A DNA stretch of 42,332 nucleotides. Source: Welwitschia mirabilis (Eukaryota; Gnetophyta; Gnetopsida; Welwitschiales). The translations under genes and the position numbers were made by a program. Location of the stretch: NCBI GenBank assembly GCA_051453625.1, contig JBOZIK010000001.1:265568727-265611058 (forward strand), read 5' to 3'. Below the pieces are notes generated by a model. That model saw only the letters and a list, made by a program, of their open reading frames with translations, was not told the DNA's origin and did no database searches. The first letter of the stretch is position 1. Each line of letters begins with the position of its first letter. Shown here piece by piece: positions 32,150 through 42,246 of the stretch.

Positions 32150-33370
32150 TAACCATAGCTTTGTAGTGAACTAGATTTATCTAAGTTTACATAAGGATAT
32201 ATGTGGTAACTTTTGCAAAAGATACATAATTATTACAACTTGTCATAAAAACTTAAACAAAAGTAGTGAAATGGTCCAAAGGTTTATTGGATTCATCCTT
32301 CACTCCACCTTTCTTCAATGATTCCTGTATCTTGAAATTTGATGATTACGTAAGCTTTACCTAAAATTTTCTAATACTAAATGGTTTTACAATAATAATG
32401 AAAGAATGAAACCAACTTAGAATTAGTCCTAACTAAATACTACTAAGCCAAGTAAATTATGTAATAATAATAAAAGGATCTAAACTAATTCTAAAAATAG
32501 TCCTACCTAAATATTGCTAATGCTAAATGAAATATAAAATAATAATAAAATGGTTTAAACTAGTTCTTTTATTAAAACTGAAATAACTATACGTTACATT
32601 AATGAAGAAGGAGGAGAAGAGGAAATCTTAAACTAACCTTGGATTATTCTATCTCTAAGAAAGCATATCCAAACACTATGATATCCTAGTTCTAAGTTTT
32701 TCCGACACTAAGCCAATTAAAAACTATGTTTACAATGGGTGCTTAAGGCTCTTATATATCTGAGAAAAGGCTTAGGGTCTAAGTTATGATTGCATTAGGT
32801 GGTAGTGACATAAGGGGTAGTATGTAAGGATGGTTACATAAGGATGAAGTTCTAATTTTGGGCATGCCATAAAGAGGATTCCTTTATCTTCTAATGTAAA
32901 CATGACGATGATGTTTCTGACTACTGGTGATGCTACCAATGGATACCATATCATGTATATTCCATGTAGTCATCCTTGTTTACATGACATGTTATTGTAA
33001 TGAGTAGTTTTATACTTCCACTACGTATCACTAGAGTTTAAGGTTAAATATAATTTACTATCTGAATAAGTTCATAAGTGTAAAGTGATGAAATCCCATA
33101 AGTAATGCAGGAATGTGAGTTTTGGAATAATCTACCTTAGAAGGCTAGTAACACTAATAGTTCTAACCAGTGGCACTAGCATTTCGCATTGAGATTTAAT
33201 TAGTTTATGCACAGGTTTTTGGAAGGTAGCAATTAAAAAGCTAATGTTAAGGGAAGTTGATAATTTCATGAAAATGTAATAAAAAGAAAACAAAAAATAA
33301 AAACATGAATTTAATATTTCTCCCTATGTTAAATTGATTAATGATACTTACTTAGAATGTTAATTTTAGG
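32150..33370 (-). repeat. LARD-like element 1, 5' LTR (right copy)
   Basis: Collinear with 27046-28380. The first bases TAACCATAGC align with TGATCATATC of the partner. Homology ends at AATTTTAG (about 33368), where the partner continues CATGTAAACACA, so the last few bases may be lost. Confidence 0.82.
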
Positions 33371-34628
33371 TCTTATAACTTAATAATACTTATTAAGTTT
33401 GATGATATACCAAAACCTTAAATTCATATAAATATTTGAGTCTTCCTATTATCATTGTTACTCCTTGTAATCATGATGATTTTTTAAAAACTCCATGACA
33501 TCCTTCTAAGCCTTATACTAGAGGGATAGTTCTTATGCATGAATATTTTAAGTGTTATGATATTTTATCCTTAAGTCATGCTTATAGCATTGGTAATATT
33601 CATTTTTAATAATAAGTTGATCATGGGCTATTGTTTCTATCCTTGATGCTTATCCTTATTATTAGTGTTTATATTCATGATTCTACACATCATTTTTTTT
33701 AAACTTATTGGTGCATTTAATATTTAATAGGTAATTATATCCTTCATGTTAGTATGTGCTTAATTCCTAAAATTAAATTAGATGCATCATTTAATTAAAA
33801 TAATAATATAAGCATAAGTATAATCATGATTTCCTCTAACATATTAAAGATAACATTCAATTATTTTATGTTACCATTAGATGAATCATATATTGTCATT
33901 ATAACTTGGCTTATGTAGTCTTTTTACATCTGTCTTGCAATTGCTAACTAATTTCATAATCTATTTTTTTAATATTTTGTAGTGATGTTGATTCTTTCTA
34001 TAGAGAATGACATCCTATTTTACATTATTTTTTATTAACTATATTATAGTTACTAATCCTAGTGACGGACATGGATAGATAAGTGATAATTCCATTTAAG
34101 TATATGAACTATTACTTTTATTAAAATAAAATTAACTATTTTTTCTAAAATTATAGCTTTCAAATAAAAACTCAATTTTCATATTTTAAGATAATCATTT
34201 TTAATTCTACACTATTGAAGATTAAAAGTTTTAAAAAAATCACTTTCTAACACTCCATAGGATGGGAAATATGTTTTAAAAGCTTATTATAGTCTTGCTT
34301 CATCTTAATATAATCCTTATTACTTCATTTCCCCATTATGTTGTGAAATATATTAAACCATTCCTTTTGTTATCATGTTTAAGCATGTACTATTCACATG
34401 AATTGTCTAGAAGGGATGTTATTCTCTCATGGAGTTTAGTTCCTATACAACCAAAACCATTATGTTATAGTATGTGATAAAATCATGCACATAATTATAT
34501 AATAGCTAAGTACTTTATGGAATGAAGTTCATATGATAATAATACTATATTATATCCTATGCTTTTGCATCATACTTGAACATTGTTATTTGTTGTAGGT
34601 ACCTATTATAAAAGGGTGTTTTAAATAA
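33371..34628. other. AT-rich intergenic
   Basis: No gene supported. The 34295-34477 (+) frame has no recognisable feature. Confidence 0.45.
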
Positions 34629-34765
34629 GGAATAATTTCAAACTCAAAGCTTTTAGTAATTGTACCTTCTTTTAGAAGTATGACCACCCAGATCACTCAA
34701 AAAAATGATTTAATTACATGTAGAATCTCATAAAGTAAAACTTAGAACATCTAAAGGTTTGATAT
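34629..34765 (+). repeat. Partial copy of satellite-like repeat
   Basis: TTTCAAACTCAAAGCTTTTAG, then TAGAAGTATGACCACC and AATGATTTAATTAC, match the repeat at 35331 and 41899 in order. The copy is truncated after about 135 bp. Confidence 0.55.
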
Positions 34766-35330
34766 CTTTATATGAAAATAACAAGAATGTTTATTTTATT
34801 ATAATATCTCAATTTTTTAAAAGATATTATATTTCAATGTAAAAATATTGAAAAGTAACTTGGGGTAAAAACCTAATATGTAACTAATATGAATAATTCT
34901 ATTAAAACATGAAGGGACATCTTCAAAACATTTTTGAGAGCAATAAAAAAATAAAAAAAGATAAGTTAATGCAGTTTCAATAGTCATTTATAAAATACTT
35001 TAAAAAGTGATGAAAATAAATATACAAATGTGCTATTTTATGGTTTTTTATTAGGATCCACATTTTAAAATGTGGAATTAATTTTTTCATATGGTTAATT
35101 TTCATTTTGCATGTCATAGTTTTTGTAACAAGTCCTAATACTAGCATTAATAACATGCATAGTCGATATAGAAATCTATAGTTTACTTTGTTCATTAATA
35201 ATACTTTCATAGCTATGATCACCAGTAATATAAAAGCTTAAATAAATATGAAATTATAATTAAAAAAAAAGAGTAATTTATACAACATTGAAATATCTTC
35301 AATTAAATTCATTAACATTGGGATTTCTTA
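34766..35330. other. AT-rich intergenic
   Basis: No feature recognised. A short palindrome ATTTTAAAAT occurs near 35061. Confidence 0.4.
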
Positions 35331-35554
35331 AGTTTGGAGAATGTCAAACTTAAAACCTTTAGTAACCACATATTTCTTTATAAGTATAGCCACCATGATC
35401 TTCTAAATGAATGGTTTAATTATGTATAATGCCTCATCATGTGCCAAGAAAAAGATCCAAAGGATTAAACTCATAAGTCTCTAAATGAAGGATAAGTGTT
35501 CCACTAGTTAGATTACCAACCTATCTATAGGATTTTTTTTTTTTTTAAATTTAA
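35331..35554 (+). repeat. Satellite-like repeat, full monomer (224 bp)
   Basis: Starts GGAGAATGTCAAACTTAAAA and includes AATGGTTTAATTATG, GTGCCAAGAAAAAGATCC and ACTAGTTAGATTACCAAC, ending in a T-rich tract. The next monomer begins at 35555 with TTTAAGGGGTGTTAAACTT. Confidence 0.7.
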
Positions 35555-35595
35555 ATTTAAGGGGTGTTAAACTTAAAACTTTTAATAACCATGCC
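35555..35595 (+). repeat. Satellite-like monomer interrupted by element 2, left part
   Basis: The first 41 bp of a monomer, ending in the target duplication ATGCC. The monomer resumes at 41731 with TCCCCTCAGAAGTAC, then TGATTGCCCAAATAAAT and AATTATGCATAAGGCCTC. Confidence 0.75.
35591..35595 (+). repeat. Target site duplication, left (ATGCC)
   Basis: A perfect match to 41731-41735, on the other side of element 2. Confidence 0.85.
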
Positions 35596-36695
35596 CATTG
35601 TGAGATTAATAAATCATATTTAACATCATGTTTAGAGTGTGTTTTCAGGTCCTTTTTATAATTTTAATGTTCAAATTGATCATTTTTTATGTCAAAGACC
35701 AAAGAGAAAGGATTAATTATAATTTGGATTAAAATGAAGTAATTGTGGAGCATTTGAGAAAGACATGTGGTAGTGACATGTGGTAGTAACATGTGGCAAT
35801 GACATATGGCAGTGACCTAGTAATGTTGAAGACACATGATGATAGCATTGGTTGATAAAGGAATCATGATCCAAAGGCTAAGTGTTGGACTCATCACAAC
35901 AAATTCCACCTAACCAAGAATATGTGACATCAAAAAAACATTACACTAACAAAACATTACACTAAGAAGATACATGAAAGAAGATGTTACACTAAGAATA
36001 ATTATAAAATCAATTATATGATCACTCTTGATTCATTGCTACTTCTTGGTTATCTGAACCATCAATCCAAACCCATAAATAACTCCCATACATTCCCCAT
36101 ATTTTTATCTTTTTTACATCGATTATCCTTTTGATATTTAAAGTTCAATTGAGCAAGGAATCCATTTACTTATAAGAAGAACTACCTTGGTGTTGGGCTA
36201 TGTATCCTTCATTGAGGAGTTATTACTTATAAGAGCATGTACATCAATTTAATTAATAAAGGATTAGTTAATTTGATTTTATTTCAAATTATTTCATCTT
36301 ATCTTTCTTATAGTCTATGTTGGTTACCATTAAAGTAACATTAACTTGTAATTGGTATAGATTATAAGGATTAATCTAGGTAATAATAGATTTGTTAACC
36401 CAGTTAGTAAACTATATTCAGGACTGCATTTCATTCTTACAATGTGTTTAGAACAACATTTCATTCTTGCATTGTATTTAGGATTGATTATTATTCTAAA
36501 ATTAGAATAGAAAATTATTTCAATTTCTATCTAAATGAAGAAATTTTCCAAACATCCTTTTAAATTTCTCTCTAGAGTATGACACGTAAGTTGATCCTAT
36601 TATATAAGTGTGTATTTGTGTGGATTACATACTAAATTACATGTTATATTTGAAGATAATTAATTAAAGAAAAGCACACAACATGCATCATAATA
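35596..36695 (+). repeat. LARD-like element 2, 5' LTR
   Basis: Begins CATTGTGAG, against TGTTGTGAG in the 3' copy. Both changes are transitions, so the TG terminus has decayed. A TATA-like CCATAAATAACT lies near 36073. A 13-bp minisatellite (GACATGTGGTAGT-type) occupies 35762-35813. Confidence 0.9.
35762..35813 (+). repeat. 13-bp minisatellite in 5' LTR, four copies
   Basis: Four 12-14 bp units of the ACATGTGGTAGTG type. The partner LTR has about seven at the same place. Confidence 0.75.
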
Positions 36696-36698
36696 AAT

Positions 36699-36716
36699 TA
36701 GCATTATTGCCAAGGA
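36699..36716 (+). other. Primer binding site of element 2
   Basis: TAGCATTATTGCCAAGGA compared with TGGCGCCGTTGCCGGGGA: 11 of 18 identical, and all seven differences are C-to-T or G-to-A. Three bases separate it from the LTR end. Confidence 0.7.
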
Positions 36717-37640
36717 GGAATTCAAGGAAGTTTGGAAGATTGATCCTTGCTACTCAAGTTTGAAGAAAAGAAATCAAAATAATAATAATAATAATTACAA
36801 AAAAAATTTCTTTCTTCTATCAATCTTCTCTTTCTACTATCTCCTCTCATCTCTTCCCTTCTTTATCTTAGGTAATTTCTTTAGTAGGTACTTGAAGATA
36901 ATTTCTAAAGAAAGACTTTATCAATAGTTTAAAGAAAAAAAGATCAGGAAAGTGCTTTAGTACTTGTAATATTTATTTCTAAAATTTTTATTTCTTACAT
37001 TACATTGAATTGAAATTTTTATTTTGATTATCCCTTTTCAGAATTTGCATTTAATCTTTTTATTTTCTCTTCTTTAGTTTGGATTATATTTTAATTAGTT
37101 TTCTTAGTCTTTCCTTTATTTAGTTTTTTTTTTCTTTTTTTAGTTTTCTTTAGTTTTTCTTGTGTAGTATTATCTTTTTAGTTTTACTTTTTGTATGACC
37201 TTGGAGGTACTACTATTATAAATGTTTTTAATCTTTACTTTGATTTTTTGGTAATTTAAGAGATGATCATACTTATTTCCATTCTCTTTCTTCTTCTTAT
37301 CTTTTTTTATGGATAATCATAACAGAATCCAATGAAAAATCTTTATTGAAAGAAAGAAAAGCTTAAATTGTAGGAATTAAAAAAATACATTACATAAACT
37401 CTTTTAAGGGGGAAAAAATAGGTGTTAATGAAAAATGATGTTAAAATTAGGAATCAGACTCCTTTGTCTTTTTAACCTCACTCTTTTTTTATTCTTCTTT
37501 TTAACATTCGTGTAGGAATAATAATAATAATAAATTTCTACCTCATTTAAAAAGACATTCTACGAATGATTTGACATGTCTCAATCTTTGTCCATAGAGA
37601 AAAATGAAATAAAAATAGATTTCTTATATCCACTAAGTTC
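36717..37640. other. Element 2 leader, AT-rich
   Basis: Untranslated-looking sequence with pyrimidine-rich stretches, (AAT)n runs near 36778 and 37517, and no open frame of note. Confidence 0.45.
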
Positions 37641-37649
37641 TTCCATCCA

Positions 37650-37790
37650 TCCAATCAACTAAGATGATTTACTTCATGATTTACTAGAAGAACTTAAGAA
37701 AATGCAAGAGACTACCAGAAAAAACATTGAAAACCAAAATAATAACATTGTAGATCTTATAGGAGTACTTCTCAAGCCTCCACCACTACA
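37650..37790 (+). pseudogene. Element 2 coiled-coil-like coding relic
   Basis: The + frame reads DDLLHDLLEELKKMQETTRK, then NIENQNNNIVDLIGVLLKPP, before a frameshift near 37780 after which a Ser/Thr/Asn-rich frame follows. The heptad-like charge pattern suggests a coiled coil. Not recognised as a known gag, but its place after the PBS fits gag. Confidence 0.45.
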
Positions 37791-37894
37791 TCTACTAATT
37801 CTTGCCTTAAGAATAAGGAGGAGAACATTAAAACTTCTAACATAGTAATGACTTTTATTTTGATGATGAACTTTTAGATAACTAATATCTAATA

Positions 37895-38281
37895 GAAGAA
37901 AGCCAAAGTGATGATAGTAAGGAATTAACTCAACAAATAGACAAGAATGATGAGGATGATAATGATGGTAGAGAGATATTAGATTGTATCCCCAATATCC
38001 ACTTACTATTAGGAAGTTAATGTAAAATAAAGGAATCACTAATAGAGAAATCTAAAAATTTCCCAATCTATGATAAACATAGTGAGAAAATTTCTCTTTG
38101 TAAGCTTCTTAATGAATCCAATAACTTAGAGAATGATAATAATACTTAATAAAATACTGATGAGTTCAATGAAGAAGAGGAAGATATAGTTGAATATAAT
38201 AATGAAGAAAGCATTCAACAAAATAATGATGAAGAAAATAATGAGGAAAATAGGAATAATGAAGAATCCATGAAGATTTAG
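37895..38281 (+). pseudogene. Element 2 acidic Asn/Glu-rich coding relic
   Basis: A single + frame of 128 codons, interrupted only at 38018-38020 and 38147-38152 and ending at 38279-38281. Segments include EESQSDDSKELTQQIDKNDE, EKSKNFPIYDKHSEKISLCK and the tail EEEEDIVEYNNEESIQQNND. The run of one frame across only three stop sites, in DNA this AT-rich, suggests a decayed protein. The function is unknown. Confidence 0.5.
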
Positions 38282-38340
38282 CTAAAGTTAATAAAGGATA
38301 GAATTATTTCTTCCAATGCAACAATATAATCTTAGAATTC

Positions 38341-38688
38341 TATCCATGTTTTTCTATGCTTTTTAGTTATGCTTCCATTTAAAACCACAAATAACATCCT
38401 TCCTTTTACTAATACTATTACATTAAATTGTGATCTTGATAATAGTAATATTTATCCATCTCTTCTATTTCAACATTTACATGAATCTTAAAATCATATT
38501 TCTTTCCTTGTTTTTAATGAAACCCATAATTTTGAGGAATCTATTCCTAATGCCTCTCAATCTCTTCCTCTTGAAAGTTCGTGTAATGCTCAACATAATA
38601 TTCTTCCCTCTCCTGCCAAGTCCATTTTACTTATGCCTTTAATGAAAACTATTTTCAAAAGTATGACTTCAGATATATTGGAATTCTA
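38341..38688 (+). pseudogene. Element 2 Ser/Pro/Asn-rich coding relic
   Basis: A + frame of 116 codons with one internal stop near 38489. Contains FEESIPNASQSLPLESSCNA, then LPSPAKSILLMPLMKTIF. It resembles, in composition and in distance from the PBS (about 1.8 kb), the - strand relic at 30171-30365 of element 1. Confidence 0.45.
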
Positions 38689-38728
38689 AATTAGGGTAAA
38701 CCTTATCTTTTTTATGATAATCCACATT

Positions 38729-39102
38729 AAGAGTTAAATCCTAGGGAGCTTCTTAAGTATACTAAACGTACCCTAATTAGTCATCTTAAGAAGCTTCCTC
38801 AAAATTCTTAGATCCCTAACAAGATGATTGACGTCTTTCATTCTTAATATTAATCTTTGTATGAAATCTATATTTTGAATTATTTAAACTATGAGTTTGA
38901 TAAGAGATTATTTTTCCATGAAACATATGAGTTCTTTGTTTCTTATAGTGCTAATGAATTTTGTAGATTTAGAGTATTATTCAATCATGTTGTTTATTGC
39001 CAATTGATTCCTCTAAAAAATGCATGCACATCCTTTGTGATCTATCAATTGGTTTTCATATGGTTTGGTTCTTATTTTTTTGGAAAAAGTACAATGCAAT
39101 AA
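38729..39102 (+). pseudogene. Element 2 aromatic-rich coding relic
   Basis: After a stop-riddled stretch (PRELLKYTKRTLISHLKK), an 81-codon frame at 38857-39102 contains FFHETYEFFVSYSANEFCRF and CQLIPLKNACTSFVIYQLVF. It is well ordered for DNA this AT-rich and is probably the C-terminal part of the element's protein. No family recognised. Confidence 0.45.
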
Positions 39103-40592
39103 ATACATTAGAATATCTTTATTTTTGATATAAGAATAAATGCAAAAGCAAAGGAACTACATTCTTTACAACAATTGATTTAGTAGAGCCTCTTTTCTCA
39201 AACAAATGTCCACCATTTACCTTATGTAATTATTCAAATAGTTTCTTTTTTCAAACATCTTTTAAAATGATTTTACTTTAGTTTTTCATGCTAAAGTATG
39301 TTTAAGCATTTTAGGCTTTTGCAATTTATGGGTGATCAATTAGATTTTAACTAATTGAAAGGCATTTAAATGCCTATGAACTCCCATTCTAAAAGAGAAA
39401 AAGGTGCTTAACTAAGTTGTTTATATTATATGCTTTATCTCTTCTTAACTTCATTTTTATTAAGGATGTAACTTATTAGTAATTTGATAATGCATAAGCA
39501 TCTTTTCATATTTGTGGAAAAACATACATAAAAAGAAAAAAATAAAAAGAAAAGGAATTCTAAAAAAAAAAAATGAAATATGACTTTATTATCAAAGCAT
39601 TTTGAATAATCAGTCCTAACCTATCTTAGGGATTAAGCCACTAAGGGCAAAGTTGCTTAATGGCCTATGTCTTATCTGACGAGTCTTATAGCTTGTGATA
39701 AAAGCAAGGTCAGTGGTTTAGAAATGAACACTTCATAATGGGATGAATCTAAGGTAAAAGAAGGTACACCTCAAAGGGTTCCATGATTATCACATTTTTA
39801 AAAGCTATTTTGCAACTTATGCCAATTTTAATTAGTAAATTGTCATTTTCATCTATGATATTCAAATAGAACTATGATGTTTTACTGATTAGGAATCATG
39901 TATCTTTAATTGGGAATGGGAGACAATTGGCAAGTGATCAACTTCAAGTAAAATATGTTCTAATGGAATATATTTGTTTTTATTCATTAAGCTAGATAAT
40001 TTCAAAGTTGTTAACCATAATTTTTCTATTTAACATAGGAACAAAGCATTAGAGAAATAAATTTCATATTTAAAAAAAAAACATTTCCTTTTATTTCAAA
40101 TAAAATATCAGGTTTTGAAAGATTAGAATTTATGATCTAAGTAGTTCAATGTTTTCATGATGTCTTAGCTTCTCTTAATTTATTTTATTTTTCTCTCTTA
40201 TTTTATGTTTGTGTTTTATCCTTCTTGACTTTATATTTTACACCCCTTGAAACTTTTAGATTGTTCCTTTTAATCATCACATGTAAACTTACTTAAAATC
40301 TTGGATGAATTTATCTACTTCATGAGGATGAAATCTTTAGAATTGTTAAAAAATTATCTTTGGAATAAGTTTGTTTATTGAAAATATGTTTTTTATAGAA
40401 CTGACATGATTGTCCTAAATTTAATGCATATCTTTCTCATAATGTTTAATTAGAATATTATTTTCATATGCTAAAATGAGATGCACTCTATGTCTAACAA
40501 TGTAAGATCATTTACACTTAAGTGTTATTTTTCATCCCTTTTTCAATTTGGCTTACTTCTATTTCTTTCGCCTTTCTTTCTTAGGGATTGAT
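39103..40592. other. Element 2 internal region, non-coding part
   Basis: AT-rich, no frame or motif recognised, ending at the polypurine tract. Confidence 0.45.
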
Positions 40593-40602
40593 AAGAAGGG
40601 GG
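40593..40602 (+). other. Polypurine tract of element 2
   Basis: AAGAAGGGGG, three bases before the 3' LTR start (TGTTGTGAG at 40606). Confidence 0.8.
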
Positions 40603-40605
40603 CTA

Positions 40606-41730
40606 TGTTGTGAGCCAAATTAGCCATATCTAGCATCATGTTTGAAGTGTGTTTTCAAGTCCTTTTTATAGGTTTAATGCTTAAATCGATATTTTTTATG
40701 TCAAAAAGACCAAATATAAAGAATTAGTAATAATTTAAATTAAAATGAAGTGATTATGGATCATTTCAAGAAGACATATGGGAGCAACATGTTGCAGTAA
40801 CATGTGGTAGTAACATGTAATAGTTAAATGTAGCAGGGAGATGTGGTATAATGACATGGTGGTGACGTTGAAGACATGTCACGGTAGCATTGGTTGGTAA
40901 AGGCATCAGGATCCAAAGGTTAAGTATTAGACTCATCATGATAAATTCCACCTAACCAAGAAGACGTTACATTAAAAAAAAAAAAAAAATTACATCAAGA
41001 ATACATTACACCAAGGAAAACACATGGAAGAAGACATTACACTAAGAAAAAGTTACAAAATTATTAATATGATTACTCTTGATCCATTACTACTCCTTCA
41101 TAATCTAAACTATTGATCCAAACCTACAAATACCTTTTTTAAGTTCCCCGTATCTTTATCTTTTTTATATCGATTGTCCTTATGATGTTCAAAGTTCAAT
41201 TGAGTGAAGGATTCCATTTTCTTATGAGAAGAACTACACTGGTATTAGGTTGTGTATTCTCCATTGAGGAGTTATTACTTGTAAATAGATGTATATTAAT
41301 TTAATTAATAAGGGATTAGTTAAATTAATCTTCTTTTAAATTATTTCATCTTATCTTCCTTATAGTCTATGTTGGTTATAATTAAAGTAACATTAACTTG
41401 TAATTGATATAGATTATAAGGGCTAATCTAGGTGATAATAGATTGCTTAACCTGGTTAGTAAACTGTATTGAGGATTGCATTTCATTCTTACATTGTTTT
41501 TAGAATCACATTTCATTCTTGCATTGTAGTTACGATTACCTCATTATTCTAAAATTAGAATAGGAAATCATTTCAATTCCTATTTAATTGAAGAAATTTT
41601 GTAGATGTCCTTTTGAATTCCTCTCTAGAGTATGACATTTGGGTTAACCCTGGTATGGATTGATACTAAAATTGCAAGTTACATTTGAAGATAATTAATT
41701 AAAGAAAAGCACATGACATGCATCACAACA
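40606..41730 (+). repeat. LARD-like element 2, 3' LTR
   Basis: Starts TGTTGTGAG and ends CACAACA; collinear with 35596-36695. The 13-bp minisatellite is longer here (about 40772-40863). Confidence 0.9.
40772..40863 (+). repeat. 13-bp minisatellite in 3' LTR, ~7 copies
   Basis: Units of the ACATGTGGTAGTA type repeat about seven times, against about four in the 5' LTR. Copy number has changed since insertion. Confidence 0.7.
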
Positions 41731-41735
41731 ATGCC
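41731..41735 (+). repeat. Target site duplication, right (ATGCC)
   Basis: A perfect match to 35591-35595. Confidence 0.85.
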
Positions 41736-41898
41736 TCCCCTCAGAAGTACAACAACATGATTGCCCAAATAAATAATTCAATTATGCATAAGGCCTCATA
41801 TTATGTCAAATAGGACATTCAACGGTCTAACCTCCCTACTTATTCAATAGAGTATGAATATCCCAGCAAATGAACTATCATCTTATTTGTTATCTCTT
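41731..41898 (+). repeat. Satellite-like monomer interrupted by element 2, right part
   Basis: Continues the monomer that stops at 35595: the AATTATGCATAAGGCCTCAT block corresponds to AATTATGTATAATGCCTCAT in the 35331 monomer. Left and right parts together give about 204 bp after removing one copy of the target duplication. Confidence 0.75.
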
Positions 41899-42105
41899 GA
41901 TTTAGGGGACATCAAACTCGAAAATTTTAGTGACTATATCTTCCTTGAAAAATTTGACCACTATGAATGATTTAATTACACTTAATACCTTATAGTATGC
42001 CAAAGGAGGAATCCAAATGTTGAAATCTATAACCTCTTAAATAGAGAATGAGCATTTTACTAGTTAGATTACCACCACATTAGCCAATTTCTTGATTTAA
42101 ATTAG
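41899..42105 (+). repeat. Satellite-like repeat, full monomer (~207 bp)
   Basis: Starts GATTTAGGGGACATCAAACT and shares AATGATTTAATTACA, TATGCCAAAGGAGGAATCC, AGAGAATGAGCATTTTACT and AGTTAGATTACCACC with the neighbouring monomers in order. Ends CTTGATTTA, the start of a further degenerate unit. Confidence 0.7.
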
Positions 42106-42246
42106 CCATCGTAAGTAACATATAATAAAGATTTTTATGTAGAAAGTTTCTAAGTATCTCGCAATTACATTAGTTTCATTGAAATTATTCAATAAAAGTT
42201 TTTTAAAAATTACTACGAATTTTAAAAACTACTTATTGAAAGTGTT
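42106..42246. other. AT-rich spacer
   Basis: No feature recognised. Confidence 0.4.

Larger units (their letters stand above)
27046..33370 (-). mobile_element. LARD-like LTR retrotransposon, Athila/Tat-type PBS
   Basis: Two long direct repeats (27046 to about 28380 and 32150 to about 33370) enclose 3.77 kb. Orientation is - strand. Just inside the right LTR, the - strand reads TGGCACCATTTCTAGGGA (13 of 18 matches to TGGCGCCGTTGCCGGGGA, used by plant Athila/Tat elements). Just inside the left LTR is a C5 run that gives a purine-rich PPT on the - strand. TATA-like motifs on the - strand occur at the same place in both LTRs. No protease, RT, integrase or RNase H motif was seen; only acidic coding relics remain. 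The right end is approximate, and no target duplication was found. Confidence 0.82.
35596..41730 (+). mobile_element. LARD-like LTR retrotransposon, Athila/Tat-type PBS
   Basis: A 6135-bp element on the + strand. The 1.1-kb LTRs (35596-36695, 40606-41730) are bounded by a perfect ATGCC duplication, and the interrupted host repeat resumes exactly after it. The PBS lies three bases after the 5' LTR, and a polypurine tract (AAGAAGGGGG, then CTA) precedes the 3' LTR. The 3.9-kb interior has coding relics from about 37640 to 39100, but no protease, RT, integrase or RNase H motif that I could find. Autonomous Athila/Tat elements are much longer, so this is a non-autonomous, LARD-like derivative. 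Confidence 0.9.

Noticed and set aside
33360-33400. Target duplication for element 1 (ATGAC before 27046)
   Set aside because: No ATGAC or close variant found at the right end near 33370, so the duplication is not claimed.
37674-38039. 121-codon - strand frame inside element 2
   Set aside because: It is the mirror of the acidic Asn/Glu-rich + strand relic at 37895-38281, which fits the element's orientation.
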